Under the pieces are notes generated by a model. That model made no database searches, was not told where the DNA came from, and worked only from the letters and a program-made list of their open reading frames with translations. Made by a program: the position numbers and the translations under genes. Shown piece after piece: positions 35,174 to 43,044 of a stretch of DNA of 64,000 nucleotides (position 1 is the first letter of the stretch; the number at the start of each line of letters is the position of its first letter). The DNA comes from a bacterium. Its GTDB lineage: Bacteria; B130-G9. The stretch lies in contig DATLAJ010000057.1 in NCBI GenBank assembly GCA_035527515.1, positions 1 through 64,000 of the forward strand. Reading direction: 5' to 3'.

Positions 35174-35446
35174 TTAGGTAAGAGCCTCCTGCAGCTTTGA
35201 GCCTGCTTTGAACTTAGCCTTCTTCGAAGCTGGAATGGTCATTGGTTTCTTGGTGTTGGGATTGAAACCTTTGCGAGCCTTCTGCTTCTTGACCATGAAG
35301 GTGCCAAATCCAATGAAAGTCACCTTATCGTTGCCTTTGAGCGTGTCAATGATTCCGTCTAGCAAAGCGGTCAACGCGGCATCTGCCTGTCCCTTGGTAA
35401 TGTTCGCCTTGGCTGCCATGTGGTTAACAGCGTCCTTACGATTCAT
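35174..35446 (-). CDS. hup: HU family DNA-binding protein
   Basis: This 90-residue histone-like protein has the classic NRKDAVNHMAAKANITK start, the FIGFGTFMVKKQKARKGFNP DNA-binding arm and a C-terminal KAKFKAGSKLQEALT. It bends and compacts DNA as a dimer. The ATG is preceded by a near-ideal AAGGAGGTGA six bases away, which suggests high expression. It is the first gene of the minus-strand run. The end overlaps a perfect 7-bp hairpin, GCTCTTA-GG-TAAGAGC at 35170-35185, without a T-tract. HU and IHF subunits cannot be separated firmly, but the arm sequence favours HU. Confidence 0.9.
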   Translation of the reverse strand: MNRKDAVNHMAAKANITKGQADAALTALLDGIIDTLKGNDKVTFIGFGTFMVKKQKARKGFNPNTKKPMTIPASKKAKFKAGSKLQEALT

Positions 35447-35731
35447 GCTCTCACCTCCTTCCGTCAAATAACTCCAAATCCTTTAGTTCATCTTTACACA
35501 AAGATCGAACCAATTGACTTAAACATATACGGCATGTTGCCCATTTACAACCTATATGCAACCATTTTAGCAACGAAGATGTCTCTAAAGACGAATTATG
35601 TCAAGCTCTTGTTAGAGAATTTTTCGTAATAGCTTTCGCTTCGGCTGGTTGGGCAAGAGCTGGCCTAACACAAATCCCACCTTTCCCAAGCCATAAAGCG
35701 ATAAAGCCGTCCTATCAAGGCCGAGGAGTAC

Positions 35732-35938
35732 AGGAGTTTTCGTAATCACTCGATTTGGGCGCTTTGATGCTCGCAGTCAGGGCTTGGATTAGGGGTCATG
35801 CGCTACAAAACCTCAACAATCTGAGAATCGGCGTCGATGAAATTCGACGGCCATGCCTGAATGCCCCAAAGGGGCATAATTTGAGTAGCCGCAGGTGCAA
35901 CCTGCGGATCGAAATGGGCGACAACCAAGAAATCCCCT
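35732..35938 (+). repeat. 207-bp dispersed repeat, copy B
   Basis: This is the reverse complement of the first 207 bp of the window, with only scattered mismatches, for example one base in the AGAAATCCCCT end. The two copies are therefore inverted with respect to each other, with about 35.5 kb of sequence between them. No protein is encoded. Small internal palindromes such as GCCGCAGGTGCAACCTGCGG are preserved in both copies. Confidence 0.9.
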
Positions 35939-35979
35939 CGCCATCCGCCAATCGCAAAGCGATTGGCGGATGGCGAGGG
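35935..35979. repeat. Perfect 21-bp inverted repeat with 3-base loop
   Basis: The left arm at 35935-35955 and the right arm at 35959-35979 are exactly complementary, with AAA between. The left arm begins in the last bases of repeat copy B. There is no T-tract, and both adjacent genes point away from it, so it is not a simple terminator. Confidence 0.9.
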
Positions 35980-36009
35980 TAGCTAGGAGCAGTGTAGTCG
36001 GCTATATAC

Positions 36010-36188
36010 CCCGCGTTTCACACGGGGCTACTCACGTGGTCCCCTTTCAGGGGACTCAAGCAATAGCCACCAGAACTGCATCCCACTTCCTTCATGCCCT
36101 GAAGCCCACCATATAGCCACACACCCCGTCAACCAGCACAGGGAAATACGAAAACTCCTGCGAGGAGTATCGAGACTTTTGTCTGCTG
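36010..36188. repeat. Diverged copy C of the dispersed repeat
   Basis: The order of motifs is the same as in copy A: a GC hairpin, GGCTACTCA, CCCTTTCAGGG, TCAAGCAAT-AGCC and, at the far end, TACGAAAACTCCT followed by TTTGTCTTG-like TTTTGTCTGCTG. Much of the middle has diverged. It lies in the opposite orientation to copy B, with the 21-bp hairpin between them. Confidence 0.55.
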
Positions 36189-36288
36189 CCAACCGTTGAC
36201 AACCAACCGGACTAGGCTTAGATTGGGGCGTCCAATTGCGTGTCCAGGTATTTGGCTCAATTCTCACATTGAAGGTTCTTTTTAACTT

Positions 36289-37161
36289 GTGACCAACGAA
36301 GATGTTTACGTCAGCATAATCGTTCCCGCCTACAACGAGGCCGGCGCCATTGAGACCGACCTCGAGGCGATAATCGCCGCGATGGACTCTTCACGTTACA
36401 CATACGAGGTGATCGTGGTCGATGACGGCTCAACGGATGGGACGGGCGATTTGGCGGAGGCCATGGGCGTTACGGTTCTTCGCCATCCGGAGAATAAGGG
36501 CGTAGGAGTAGCACGAACCAACGGCGTCAGGGCCGCCTCGGGCGAGATCATAGTCATGACGGACGCAGACAACACGTATCCGAACGAAGACATTCCGAGA
36601 CTGTTGGAGCTTATGGACCGCTACGACATGGTCATCGGCGCCAGAACAAACGAGGCGGGAACGGTCCCATGGCTCAGAAAACCTGTCAAGGAAATAATCC
36701 GCAGGCTTGCTGAATACATCACGTCTGAGCACATCGAGGACCTCAACTCGGGCTTCAGGGCGATGAGGAAGGACGTCGTCATGAGATACCTCAACATCAC
36801 ACCGGAAGGTCATTCCTGGGTGGGAACGATGACCCTGGCGTTTCTGAGCGAGAAGCGCGACGTCGCGTTCATCCCGATCGACTACTGGCCCAGAACGGGC
36901 AGATCGACTTTCCACCCCATTGCGGACACCTACGGCTACCTGATGTTCATTATGAAGACCATCATGTATTTCAAGCCGCTGAAGGTCTTTGTCCCACTCT
37001 CGGTCTTGTTCTTGACGCTTGGAGTCATCAAGGGCCTTTACGACTCGTTCATCCTGCACGACTTCAAAGAGTCGGAGATAGTCATCCTACTAACCGGCGT
37101 CATCATCGGCGTGCTCGGCCTCCTCGCGGACCTGGTCGTCAAGCTGCACAAGGGCGCCTGA
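36289..37161 (+). CDS. Family 2 glycosyltransferase, polyprenyl-phosphate type
   Basis: This 290-residue protein starts at a GTG. It has the GT2 fold: YVSIIVPAYNEAGAI at the N-terminus, EVIVVDDGSTDGT, and the metal-binding DADNTYP. A region HIEDLNSGFRAMRKDVV follows, typical of dolichol/polyprenyl-phosphate mannosyl- or glucosyltransferases (DPM1/GtrB group). Two hydrophobic segments at the C-terminus (about 225-280) anchor it in the membrane. It may supply lipid-linked sugars to the GT-C enzymes found elsewhere in the window. The ribosome-binding site is weak (GAAGG about 16 bases upstream). Exact sugar unknown. Confidence 0.85.
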   Translation: MTNEDVYVSIIVPAYNEAGAIETDLEAIIAAMDSSRYTYEVIVVDDGSTDGTGDLAEAMGVTVLRHPENKGVGVARTNGVRAASGEIIVMTDADNTYPNEDIPRLLELMDRYDMVIGARTNEAGTVPWLRKPVKEIIRRLAEYITSEHIEDLNSGFRAMRKDVVMRYLNITPEGHSWVGTMTLAFLSEKRDVAFIPIDYWPRTGRSTFHPIADTYGYLMFIMKTIMYFKPLKVFVPLSVLFLTLGVIKGLYDSFILHDFKESEIVILLTGVIIGVLGLLADLVVKLHKGA

Positions 37162-37470
37162 CCGGCATCCTGCGCCGCAGAAGGCCCCCCCCGACACGAG
37201 ACGTAAAGGAGTGTATTGCCTCGGGGACAGCCACAGCGTGTCCCCGAACCCCTCCGCTGCTTCTGTGCCATGCGCTCGCTCTTTTCGCTTGAAGCAAGGT
37301 CATATAGTCGGCACTATCGTGGAGATGCGATTTTGATGGCACAAACACAACTCGGAGGCAAATATGATGAGGAGTCAAGACGCGATCGCCGATAAGCGCC
37401 GAGCATGAAGGGCTCGGAGAAATACTCGATCGAGACCAAGCGTTCCGCTGAGAAAGAAAGGAGTTGGCAA
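37162..37470 (+). other. Intergenic region upstream of the HicB-like gene
   Basis: About 310 bp without a firm gene. It contains a 9-bp hairpin listed separately. A TTGAAG at about 37288 with CACTAT 17 bp on, and a small inverted ATAGT-CGGC-ACTAT over it, might be a promoter and operator. Two tiny frames near 37336 and 37364 exist, the latter with GGAGG upstream, but neither resembles HicA. Confidence 0.4.
37221..37247. terminator. Hairpin after the GT2 gene, possible terminator
   Basis: TCGGGGACA and TGTCCCCGA form a perfect 9-bp stem with a 9-base loop, 60 bp after the GT2 stop. No T-tract follows, so it may instead be a REP-like element. A related GGGGACAGCC recurs near 42921. Confidence 0.35.
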
Positions 37471-37797
37471 ATGACAAGGCACCAATTCGCTGTAGTGATA
37501 GAAAAAGATAAGGATGGCTGGTTCGCAATGTGTCCTGACCTCCAGGGCTGCTACACCCAAGGGGATACTTACGAGGAAGCCCTCGAGAACATCAAGGACG
37601 CCATCCGGCTACACGTTGAGGACAGGATAGAGATAGAAGTCTCTATGTCGGACGAAGACCTGATCGAGCAGCGCCGTGATGAGCCTCCCGTCCGTTTAGG
37701 GAATTCCTGGCTGAGAGGAAGGAGGGGCGACGGGCCAGCCTCGAAGAACCGTGATTCGCGGTTCAGCTATACCGATTCAAAGCCCGAAGTGTTTTAG
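37471..37797 (+). CDS. HicB-like antitoxin domain protein, orphan
   Basis: The first 75 residues of this 108-residue protein match the HicB fold: FAVVIEKDKDGWFAMCPDLQGCYTQGDTYEEALENIKDAI. That is the GxFA-x-CPDLPGC-type motif followed by the EAL helix. The ATG has AAGGAG seven bases upstream. No HicA toxin (a short GWxxxRxxGSH protein) is visible on either side. The tail after DEPPVRLGN has no helix-turn-helix or ribbon-helix-helix I can recognise and may be altered. The end overlaps the next gene, on the opposite strand, by 21 bp. It is either an antitoxin whose toxin was lost or a stand-alone HicB-family protein, which are common. Confidence 0.65.
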   Translation: MTRHQFAVVIEKDKDGWFAMCPDLQGCYTQGDTYEEALENIKDAIRLHVEDRIEIEVSMSDEDLIEQRRDEPPVRLGNSWLRGRRGDGPASKNRDSRFSYTDSKPEVF

Positions 37798-38472
37798 CAA
37801 CGAGGCAAAAAGGGTGGATAGGAACGCGAGGAGCAGAAAGCCAAATCCCACATTTATGGCCACCTTCTGTTTGCGCATCCAGAGCCTATAGAGGGCAGTC
37901 GGGGTGATGTTATCTGTGCCCCCTCCTGAGCCACCGTAAATTATGGGATGATACCTGTCCTCCATTTTGATTCGTTCCTGCCAGCCCCACATAAGCATCA
38001 GGCCTGCAAACAAGCCGATTAAGGCTGAGTAAAGCTCCAGTACAAAGCTAAATTTGGGCGAGGGCCATGCATAGAAATGCCAGAAAGACAACACGGATGA
38101 GCATGCAAGAAAACTGAGAAGCGCAAGGCTGAACAACTGAGCATGGATGAAGCGTACTCGCAGTAACCATGAGATGGTCGCACCAATGAGTTTTGCTGCA
38201 GTCTGGGTGCAATCTCTGGGACCCACCTTGAACCTGAGCGCTTTCTGATCAGATTCAGACAGATTCACCCAAGGTAAGTTTGAATTCCCGCCTCCGCTAT
38301 GAATGCGTTGGACCAGAATATACCTCCTCCGACCATTCCAGTGGAGCTTCAGTGCTCTGTCTTGACGCAGGCTTTGTTCACCAGGCGGCGTTCGTATGAT
38401 GCACCACCTTGGGGGAAGCTCTTCCGATGACCTCTGTACTCTGGCGATTTCAACTGTGATTCTTGATTGCAT
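37777..38472 (-). CDS. Hypothetical membrane protein
   Basis: I do not recognise this 231-residue protein. It has three clear hydrophobic segments, about residues 112-130 (FSLALLSFLACSSVLSFW), 143-162 (ELYSALIGLFAGLMLMWGW) and 208-226 (INVGFGFLLLAFLSTLFAS). The N-terminal 90 residues are polar and basic and probably cytoplasmic. A glycine-rich loop (YGGSGGG) lies between the last two segments. The ATG has GAGGA six bases upstream on the minus strand, which supports a real gene. It lies among toxin-antitoxin-like genes but has no family link to them. Confidence 0.55.
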   Translation of the reverse strand: MQSRITVEIARVQRSSEELPPRWCIIRTPPGEQSLRQDRALKLHWNGRRRYILVQRIHSGGGNSNLPWVNLSESDQKALRFKVGPRDCTQTAAKLIGATISWLLRVRFIHAQLFSLALLSFLACSSVLSFWHFYAWPSPKFSFVLELYSALIGLFAGLMLMWGWQERIKMEDRYHPIIYGGSGGGTDNITPTALYRLWMRKQKVAINVGFGFLLLAFLSTLFASLLKHFGL

Positions 38473-38573
38473 ATATATTCCTCGATAGGCAATTTAATCT
38501 TTGCTGCGAAGTCCGACAAGCTAAGAATGAACTTACTTTCGTGTCTTCTGCCTTTTCCCTGTAAGATGAGCTT

Positions 38574-38813
38574 ATGAAGACAACTCGTTACTTTGAAGAG
38601 CAGGTTCTGCGAAAACGGCCCTATATCAGGCTAGAATGGTGCGTTCAAGCGATTCGCGAGCCGATTCACCGGTCAGTTCAGCCGGACGGGCGCATTCGGT
38701 GCTTTACATTTGTGCCTGAAGTAGGCAAGTACTTGAGGGTGGTCACGCTTGAAGACGGAGAGACGATCCTCAACGCCTTTTTTGACCGAAGGTTTCGGGA
38801 GGATGGAAGTTGA
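38574..38813 (+). CDS. Small DUF4258-like protein, first gene of a toxin-antitoxin-like pair
   Basis: This 79-residue protein reads KTTRYFEEQVLRKRPYIRLEWC, then DGRIRCFTFVPEVGKYLRVVTLEDGETILNAFFDRRF. That layout resembles DUF4258-type proteins, which share the fold of RelE/BrnT-like RNases, but I cannot confirm catalytic residues. It overlaps the following DUF2283 gene by four bases, a pairing I recall as common in bacterial genomes. A role as the toxin partner is inferred from size, context and pairing, not shown. Confidence 0.55.
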   Translation: MKTTRYFEEQVLRKRPYIRLEWCVQAIREPIHRSVQPDGRIRCFTFVPEVGKYLRVVTLEDGETILNAFFDRRFREDGS

Positions 38814-39037
38814 AGCTCCATTATTATGAAGAGACCGACTCGCTCTACATTGACCTGAGCGAGAGGCCGGGCGCCGAATCGAAAGAGGTGGCGCCGGGCG
38901 TGGTCCTGGATTTTGACGGGGAGGGGCGTCTGGTTGGTATCGACGTCGATCACGCGAGCGAGGTCATAGACCTGTCGCGGCTTGAGATAGAGTCGCTGCC
39001 CGTCGGCTCGGTGGCGATGAAGGGGGCAAGCAGCTAG
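38810..39037 (+). CDS. DUF2283 family protein
   Basis: The 75-residue protein has the DUF2283 pattern, opening KLHYYEETDSLYIDLSERP and continuing with a GVVLDFDGEGRLVGIDVDHASEVIDL core. It begins with TTG overlapping the stop of the upstream gene, with GGGAGG seven bases before it, so the two are translationally coupled. DUF2283 proteins often sit next to small toxin-like partners and may act as antitoxins, but no mechanism is established. No DNA-binding motif is visible. Confidence 0.8.
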   Translation: MKLHYYEETDSLYIDLSERPGAESKEVAPGVVLDFDGEGRLVGIDVDHASEVIDLSRLEIESLPVGSVAMKGASS

Positions 39038-39044
39038 GGATCGA

Positions 39045-39064
39045 GGGCGGTTCGTGAACCGCCC
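39045..39064. repeat. REP-like hairpin
   Basis: GGGCGGTTC and GAACCGCCC form a perfect 9-bp stem closed by two bases, just after the DUF2283 stop. It may act as a terminator stem, but no T-tract follows. The wording is typical of dispersed GC-rich hairpins. Confidence 0.5.
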
Positions 39065-39200
39065 CTACGGCAGGGATCCGGCGTTCCTGTCACCCAACCT
39101 CCCGGTAACCACATCACGAGCCGAAGCAGACCGTTCTGCCTCGCCGTCAGATTGCGCAGCAATATGTCGGCCCATGCTTCGAAAATCGCGGAGGGGGGGC

Positions 39201-39224
39201 GGGGGACGAGCGATTGCGTCCCCC
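39201..39224. terminator. Hairpin between convergent genes
   Basis: GGGGGACG and CGTCCCCC form a perfect 8-bp stem with an 8-base loop. It lies between the DUF2283 gene on the plus strand and the MazF-like gene on the minus strand, where a bidirectional terminator is expected. No T-tract is present on either side. Confidence 0.4.
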
Positions 39225-39263
39225 GATCTAATCAATCACACCATAGAATTGTAGAGTGATTGG

Positions 39264-39602
39264 CTATCCGCCGACTATCTCGTTTAGTCCCTCGATTAGC
39301 TGCTCCATCTGCTCAGGAGACAGCGAATCTACTAGATCGCCGATTCGCTCGACCGAAAACGTTCGGACCTGGCTTATCTTGGCCCAAGACGGCTTGGGCA
39401 GCTTCGATGGGTCCAGGGCGAGCGTTAAGGGGAAGCCTGCTCGTTGAGGCTGGCTGGTTATCGCCATCGCGATGACGGTGCCCGAACGTTCATTGAACAC
39501 ATCGTGGCTGATTATTATGACCGGGCGTTTTCCGCCTTGTTCACGTCCCCGGACGGGGTTGAGGTCGGCCCACCGTATCTCTCCCCTTAGTATTCGGGCC
39601 AT
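39264..39602 (-). CDS. MazF/PemK-type endoribonuclease toxin
   Basis: The 112-residue protein has the PemK/MazF features: [27 protein letters not shown] at the N-terminus, [10 protein letters not shown] in the core, and a conserved segment [15 protein letters not shown]. The Arg and Thr/Ser expected for the active site are present within GKRPV and AITSQ. MazF enzymes cut RNA at short sequences. It follows the antitoxin gene with a 16-bp overlap and is presumably held inactive by it. Length and motifs suggest an intact toxin; the cleavage sequence is unknown. Confidence 0.88.
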   Translation of the reverse strand: MARILRGEIRWADLNPVRGREQGGKRPVIIISHDVFNERSGTVIAMAITSQPQRAGFPLTLALDPSKLPKPSWAKISQVRTFSVERIGDLVDSLSPEQMEQLIEGLNEIVGG

Positions 39603-39829
39603 CGAGCCAGCTCCTCGAACAGACCTTCCTCTGCTATCGCCTGTTCAGCGACCGGGTCCAGCTTCGCGCACTCCTGCGCGAGGCGCGTGCGCTCCAGACG
39701 GTTGAGCTTATCCTCAATTGCCTCTTGAATTGCCCTGCTCCGACTGGGGAAAACCCGGTTCTTGACGAGATGGTCGAGGCGCTTGAGCGTCTTTTTGTTG
39801 ATACTGATTGCGACTTTTGCAGTTTGCAT
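39587..39829 (-). CDS. Ribbon-helix-helix antitoxin, MazE-like
   Basis: The first 45 residues of this 80-residue protein, [21 protein letters not shown]...[14 protein letters not shown], fit a ribbon-helix-helix DNA-binding domain (CopG/MetJ group). The acidic tail [24 protein letters not shown] should wrap the toxin. The ATG has GGAGGTGA three to ten bases upstream on the minus strand. A 7-bp inverted repeat overlaps the -10 box of its promoter, as expected for autoregulation by a dimeric RHH antitoxin. It partners the overlapping MazF-like gene. Confidence 0.85.
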   Translation of the reverse strand: MQTAKVAISINKKTLKRLDHLVKNRVFPSRSRAIQEAIEDKLNRLERTRLAQECAKLDPVAEQAIAEEGLFEELARWPEY

Positions 39830-39838
39830 ATCTCACCT

Positions 39839-39863
39839 CCAGTATTACCATAAGTCATACTGG
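39839..39863 (-). promoter_or_regulatory. Operator-like inverted repeat of the toxin-antitoxin operon
   Basis: CCAGTAT and ATACTGG form a perfect 7-bp inverted repeat with 11 bases between. It lies 10 bp upstream of the antitoxin start and covers the -10 box. A second palindrome, GGCATA-ATC-TATGCC at 39880-39894, lies just upstream of the -35. Confidence 0.6.
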
Positions 39864-39875
39864 AGATGCTGTCAA
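39847..39875 (-). promoter_or_regulatory. Promoter of the toxin-antitoxin operon
   Basis: On the minus strand a perfect TTGACA (39870-39875) is followed by a 17-bp spacer and TATGGT (39847-39852). The start codon lies 18 bp beyond. Box quality and spacing fit a sigma70-type promoter. Confidence 0.6.
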
Positions 39876-40059
39876 CATTGGCATAATCTATGCCGGTCAG
39901 CTCGCACGTGGAATAAGAAGATAAGAACGCGAAGTGACTTATTGGACACCCTCTTGATGGCCGTTAGCTACGACGCGAGCCTATCAAGATATTATGGCGA
40001 GATGCCTCAAACCAGAGCGGTCTCGAGATGCGATGCTGACGCTAGCCCTGCGGCGAGCC

Positions 40060-42267
40060 CTAGGGGAAGGCAAAGTATCTGCCAGGGTGCTCGGTGGGGA
40101 ACATGAGAGGGACTTTGCCCAGCGGCGTGTCACTTCTCAGCGCTGGCCCAAGCTGCGTTGACCAAGGCGGAAGCGTGAGCCGCGAACTCGAGATTAAGCC
40201 CTGCGATTGCACAAGCTGCGCCTCGCGGATTGGAACGCTGCGACCCCTGTCGAGAACTGTAACGCGAACCTCGTCGATGTGGCCAGCGAGCAGCCACTTC
40301 TCGTTTTGCTCGAGGCGCACGGTGGCCTCGGTCGCCTCGAAGCTAGCTGGAAGCGTGAGCAGGGTGTGGGAGTTGTTTGAAATGAGCTCGAGTTGCGCGG
40401 TGACGTTTTCCAGTGGTCTATCAGCGACGATATCGAGCCGGTCGATCAGGCCCACATCGGTATCAAGGGGCAACCGAACCTGGTCGCCCGGAGATGTGCT
40501 GTCAGCGAATCTTGCATGCACCACGTCGTGACGCAGGTTCAAGTAGGACCGCTGACGAGCGAGCACGCGGGCCGAGAGGTCTGGGAGCTCCAGAGCCTTT
40601 TGACCATCGAACGCAAAAGCCCGAACAGACATCCCAGCCGGGATGGATTTGTATTGAAAGCTGCTCACCCAGTCACTGAAGGGCAGAGAATCGACGCGTT
40701 TGCCATATTCCGCACGTATTGGCGCCCGTATGTTCCAGCAAGATGAGCTCCTGTCGATTAGGGACTTGTCGCGGAAGACGATGAGAACGAGAGTGTTGTC
40801 CGGGACCTCAGGCTGCGCCGCCACAATCGCCTTGGGAAGACGAGCACACTCGCTCGCCTCATCGACAAACATCGCGAAGAGCTTCAGGAAGCCGGCCATG
40901 TAGGCGCCCACTAATAGTAGGACAATCCCAACGATCAAGAACTTGAGCGGAGCGCGAGACATTCTCGGTGAAAGCCGTCGGCGCAAAGCGCATCTTGTCG
41001 CAACGGCGGCGGCCGCGACAAGGGCGATGGCATACCTTGTGGTCGCGGTGCTCGCGCTCGAGGCCCCCTGGGCGAAAAAATCGGTCCAACCTGCCCGAAT
41101 CAGCGCGAACACCCAATAGATTACTGAGGCGGCTATCACCCAATCGAGAGCTGCGGAGAGCATGGAGCGTCTTTGGCGGTCGAGAATCGTCTCCGGCAGC
41201 AGCACAAGAAGATAAGCCATCAGGCCCGCGACGCCAAACGAGCAGAGCAAGACGCGATGGTGGCCAACCCCCGCAAGGGGGAACGCCAAAGCTGGCGTGA
41301 TAGCTATCCATAACACCAGGAAGAGCGTCAACCTCCAATTGGCCCTGAAACCCACGTAAAGGATGATCACGGCTACTACGCAGAGCAGGGGTGAGAACTT
41401 CAGCGGGAATACGTTTGTGTAGAGGATTGTGGGCAGCCTCCTAATGGCCTGGAGGAACGTGAGTTCCCTTACGCACGCGAAGTAGTAGTTGTTGATGACG
41501 ACGTTCGTGCTGAGCAACAGCGCTCTGAGGCCGAGAAGGGCGGCAGCCATGACCCACAGCGGCAGATTGACCTTCAAAAGGCGTCGGAAGAGACTTCTTC
41601 TGCCCTTTTCCTCTCTCCATATCAGTTCGTAGATCAATAGCAGAAGCGGCATGAAGATCGCGGACTCGTAGAAGAGAAAGCTGGCTGCGTATGTAATGCA
41701 GGCTAGGACAATCCTGGTGCGAGATGGGCTCTTGCGGTAGCCGGGTCCCACAAGCCAGAACGTAAGAAGCGCAAACAGCGCTGAGTTGAGGCCCTGTATC
41801 TGTGACATCCAGAACACAGGCTCGACGTGGCATGTCATCACGGCAAATATCAGCGAGCCGAGCGCCCCTACGAGAAAAGATCGGGACAGCGCCTCGAGGC
41901 TCAGAAATACCAGAAGGCATATCATGGCATAGACGGCAGAGTTGATCGCCCTGGGCAAGACTGTGTTTGTCCCGAACAGCTTATACTCGGTCGCCTGCAT
42001 CATTGCGGCTAGCGGCCGGTAGTACTGCGATCCGTAATGCCTCTGGAGAACGACTGGATAGTGCGCTATCTGCCCCCAAGTCTGCGGTCTGAAGGACACC
42101 CAGCTCTCTGTCAAGTAGTATGCTTTCAGACCCGAGGCGGTCATCGCGATCGGAAGCAGCACGATCGCGACAATGAACCATCGCCTGGCTTTGGCGCCCG
42201 GCGATTGAAGTCTGTCAGGCCAGAACTGCACGCGCTCTCCGATCTCAACAGAGTTTTCTTGCCGCAC
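40060..42267 (-). CDS. Multi-pass membrane protein of the GT-C glycosyltransferase type
   Basis: This 735-residue protein has about twelve hydrophobic segments from residue 29 to 470, then a soluble, beta-rich C-terminal domain of about 260 residues. The first loop (YLTESWVSFRPQTWGQIAH...YYRPLAAMMQATEYKLFG) resembles the GT-C family (PMT/Tmtc-like) in which a plain or acidic residue in that loop is catalytic, but I do not see a clear DE motif. The C-terminal part (QVRLPLDTDVGLIDRLDIVAD) looks like a carbohydrate-binding-type fold. The GTG start lies inside a 37-bp direct repeat, and its first five or six codons come from that repeat. A GTG at 42231 (VQFW) could be the real start. Confidence 0.65.
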   Translation of the reverse strand: MRQENSVEIGERVQFWPDRLQSPGAKARRWFIVAIVLLPIAMTASGLKAYYLTESWVSFRPQTWGQIAHYPVVLQRHYGSQYYRPLAAMMQATEYKLFGTNTVLPRAINSAVYAMICLLVFLSLEALSRSFLVGALGSLIFAVMTCHVEPVFWMSQIQGLNSALFALLTFWLVGPGYRKSPSRTRIVLACITYAASFLFYESAIFMPLLLLIYELIWREEKGRRSLFRRLLKVNLPLWVMAAALLGLRALLLSTNVVINNYYFACVRELTFLQAIRRLPTILYTNVFPLKFSPLLCVVAVIILYVGFRANWRLTLFLVLWIAITPALAFPLAGVGHHRVLLCSFGVAGLMAYLLVLLPETILDRQRRSMLSAALDWVIAASVIYWVFALIRAGWTDFFAQGASSASTATTRYAIALVAAAAVATRCALRRRLSPRMSRAPLKFLIVGIVLLLVGAYMAGFLKLFAMFVDEASECARLPKAIVAAQPEVPDNTLVLIVFRDKSLIDRSSSCWNIRAPIRAEYGKRVDSLPFSDWVSSFQYKSIPAGMSVRAFAFDGQKALELPDLSARVLARQRSYLNLRHDVVHARFADSTSPGDQVRLPLDTDVGLIDRLDIVADRPLENVTAQLELISNNSHTLLTLPASFEATEATVRLEQNEKWLLAGHIDEVRVTVLDRGRSVPIREAQLVQSQGLISSSRLTLPPWSTQLGPALRSDTPLGKVPLMFPTEHPGRYFAFP

Positions 42268-42358
42268 AGTAAACTAACACTGTGCGTAGTATCAGTCTCC
42301 ATAGGGAGTTATGACAGTCAAGAGTTTTCTTGCCGCACAGCAAACTAACACTGTGCGT
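42251..42358. repeat. Two 37-bp direct repeats with a palindromic core
   Basis: The copies at 42251-42287 and 42322-42358 differ at one base and are separated by 34 bp. Each contains an inverted repeat; CGCACAGT and ACTGTGCG in the first copy, with an 8-base loop. The first copy overlaps the start of the GT-C gene. On the minus strand the second copy would encode MRQENS followed by a stop. Confidence 0.85.
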
Positions 42359-43044
42359 GGCGCTCCGCAATCTCCCCGCGACCAGAGAATCTCACTCTTA
42401 CCCAGGCGGGAAATCACGCTAAAGGTCAATGACAATCCAGGTGGGAGATGTTCTACTGAGTCGCGTGTCAGCGTGCCTCTTGCGTCTGGCAACCAAAAAT
42501 GGTCGGGGCGGGAACGCCACCGGGAGGCTTTGTCCCCGCCCCTAAAACCACAAACCAAAAGGAGGGTAACACGCCGCATGAATCTCCGGGGCGGGAAACC
42601 CACGCGGTTTAATGAGGCTATCTAATCCTGAAACAAATGTGGGTGCCAGTTGGTTTCGTGGCGCATTAGTTTTCTTGCCACGGGCGCCGTATCTGCCGCT
42701 AGGACGTCCATGGATGGCGGGCTGGCATGTTTGGGTGTTGGGTGGTTTGGAGTGCGGTGGCTTGACACCGCTTTGGCTCGCCGCGGCCTGACGCGGCGTG
42801 CGCTCTGTTAAGGAGCTATGGTTTACTGTCATCTCGGCCGCGTTTCAACGCGGTTGAGTTAAAGGCGGACGTTCGAGACAAAGGCTATACGAGCCGGCCC
42901 TATGATGCCCACTACGGCTCTGGGGACAGCCTTTTCAATCCGGGGTCAACCCCAGGAGGTTGGGAACCTTGACACGATATTTCGCTCGGCGATAATAGCC
43001 CACGTTGATGCGTGGCTTGTTGACTGCCTTACTCTACAGGGGTT
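42359..43044. other. Repeat-rich intergenic region without a gene
   Basis: Nearly 700 bp between the duplicated start of the GT-C gene and alr. I see no convincing gene. Several hairpins occur: GGGGCGGG/CCCGCCCC at 42505-42542 and CCGCGTT-TC-AACGCGG at 42838-42853. The 12-mer AGTTTTCTTGCC of the 37-bp repeat appears once more near 42668. The makeup suggests debris of dispersed elements. Confidence 0.6.

Larger units (their letters stand above)
35447..36288. other. Intergenic region with repeats between divergent genes
   Basis: About 840 bp without a gene between the hup start and a GT2 glycosyltransferase start. The first 280 bp are AT-rich and should hold the hup promoter, although I cannot fix its boxes; a TTGACA on the minus strand at 35599-35604 has no good -10. 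The rest is filled by the 207-bp repeat, the 21-bp hairpin and a diverged repeat copy, listed separately. Confidence 0.6.

Noticed and set aside
35447-35731. Promoter boxes for hup on the minus strand
   Set aside because: TTGACA at 35599-35604 has no acceptable -10 at 16-18 bp.
42251-42358. Minimal CRISPR array (two 37-bp repeats, 34-bp spacer)
   Set aside because: Length and palindrome fit, but only two copies exist, one forms a gene start, and no cas gene is nearby.
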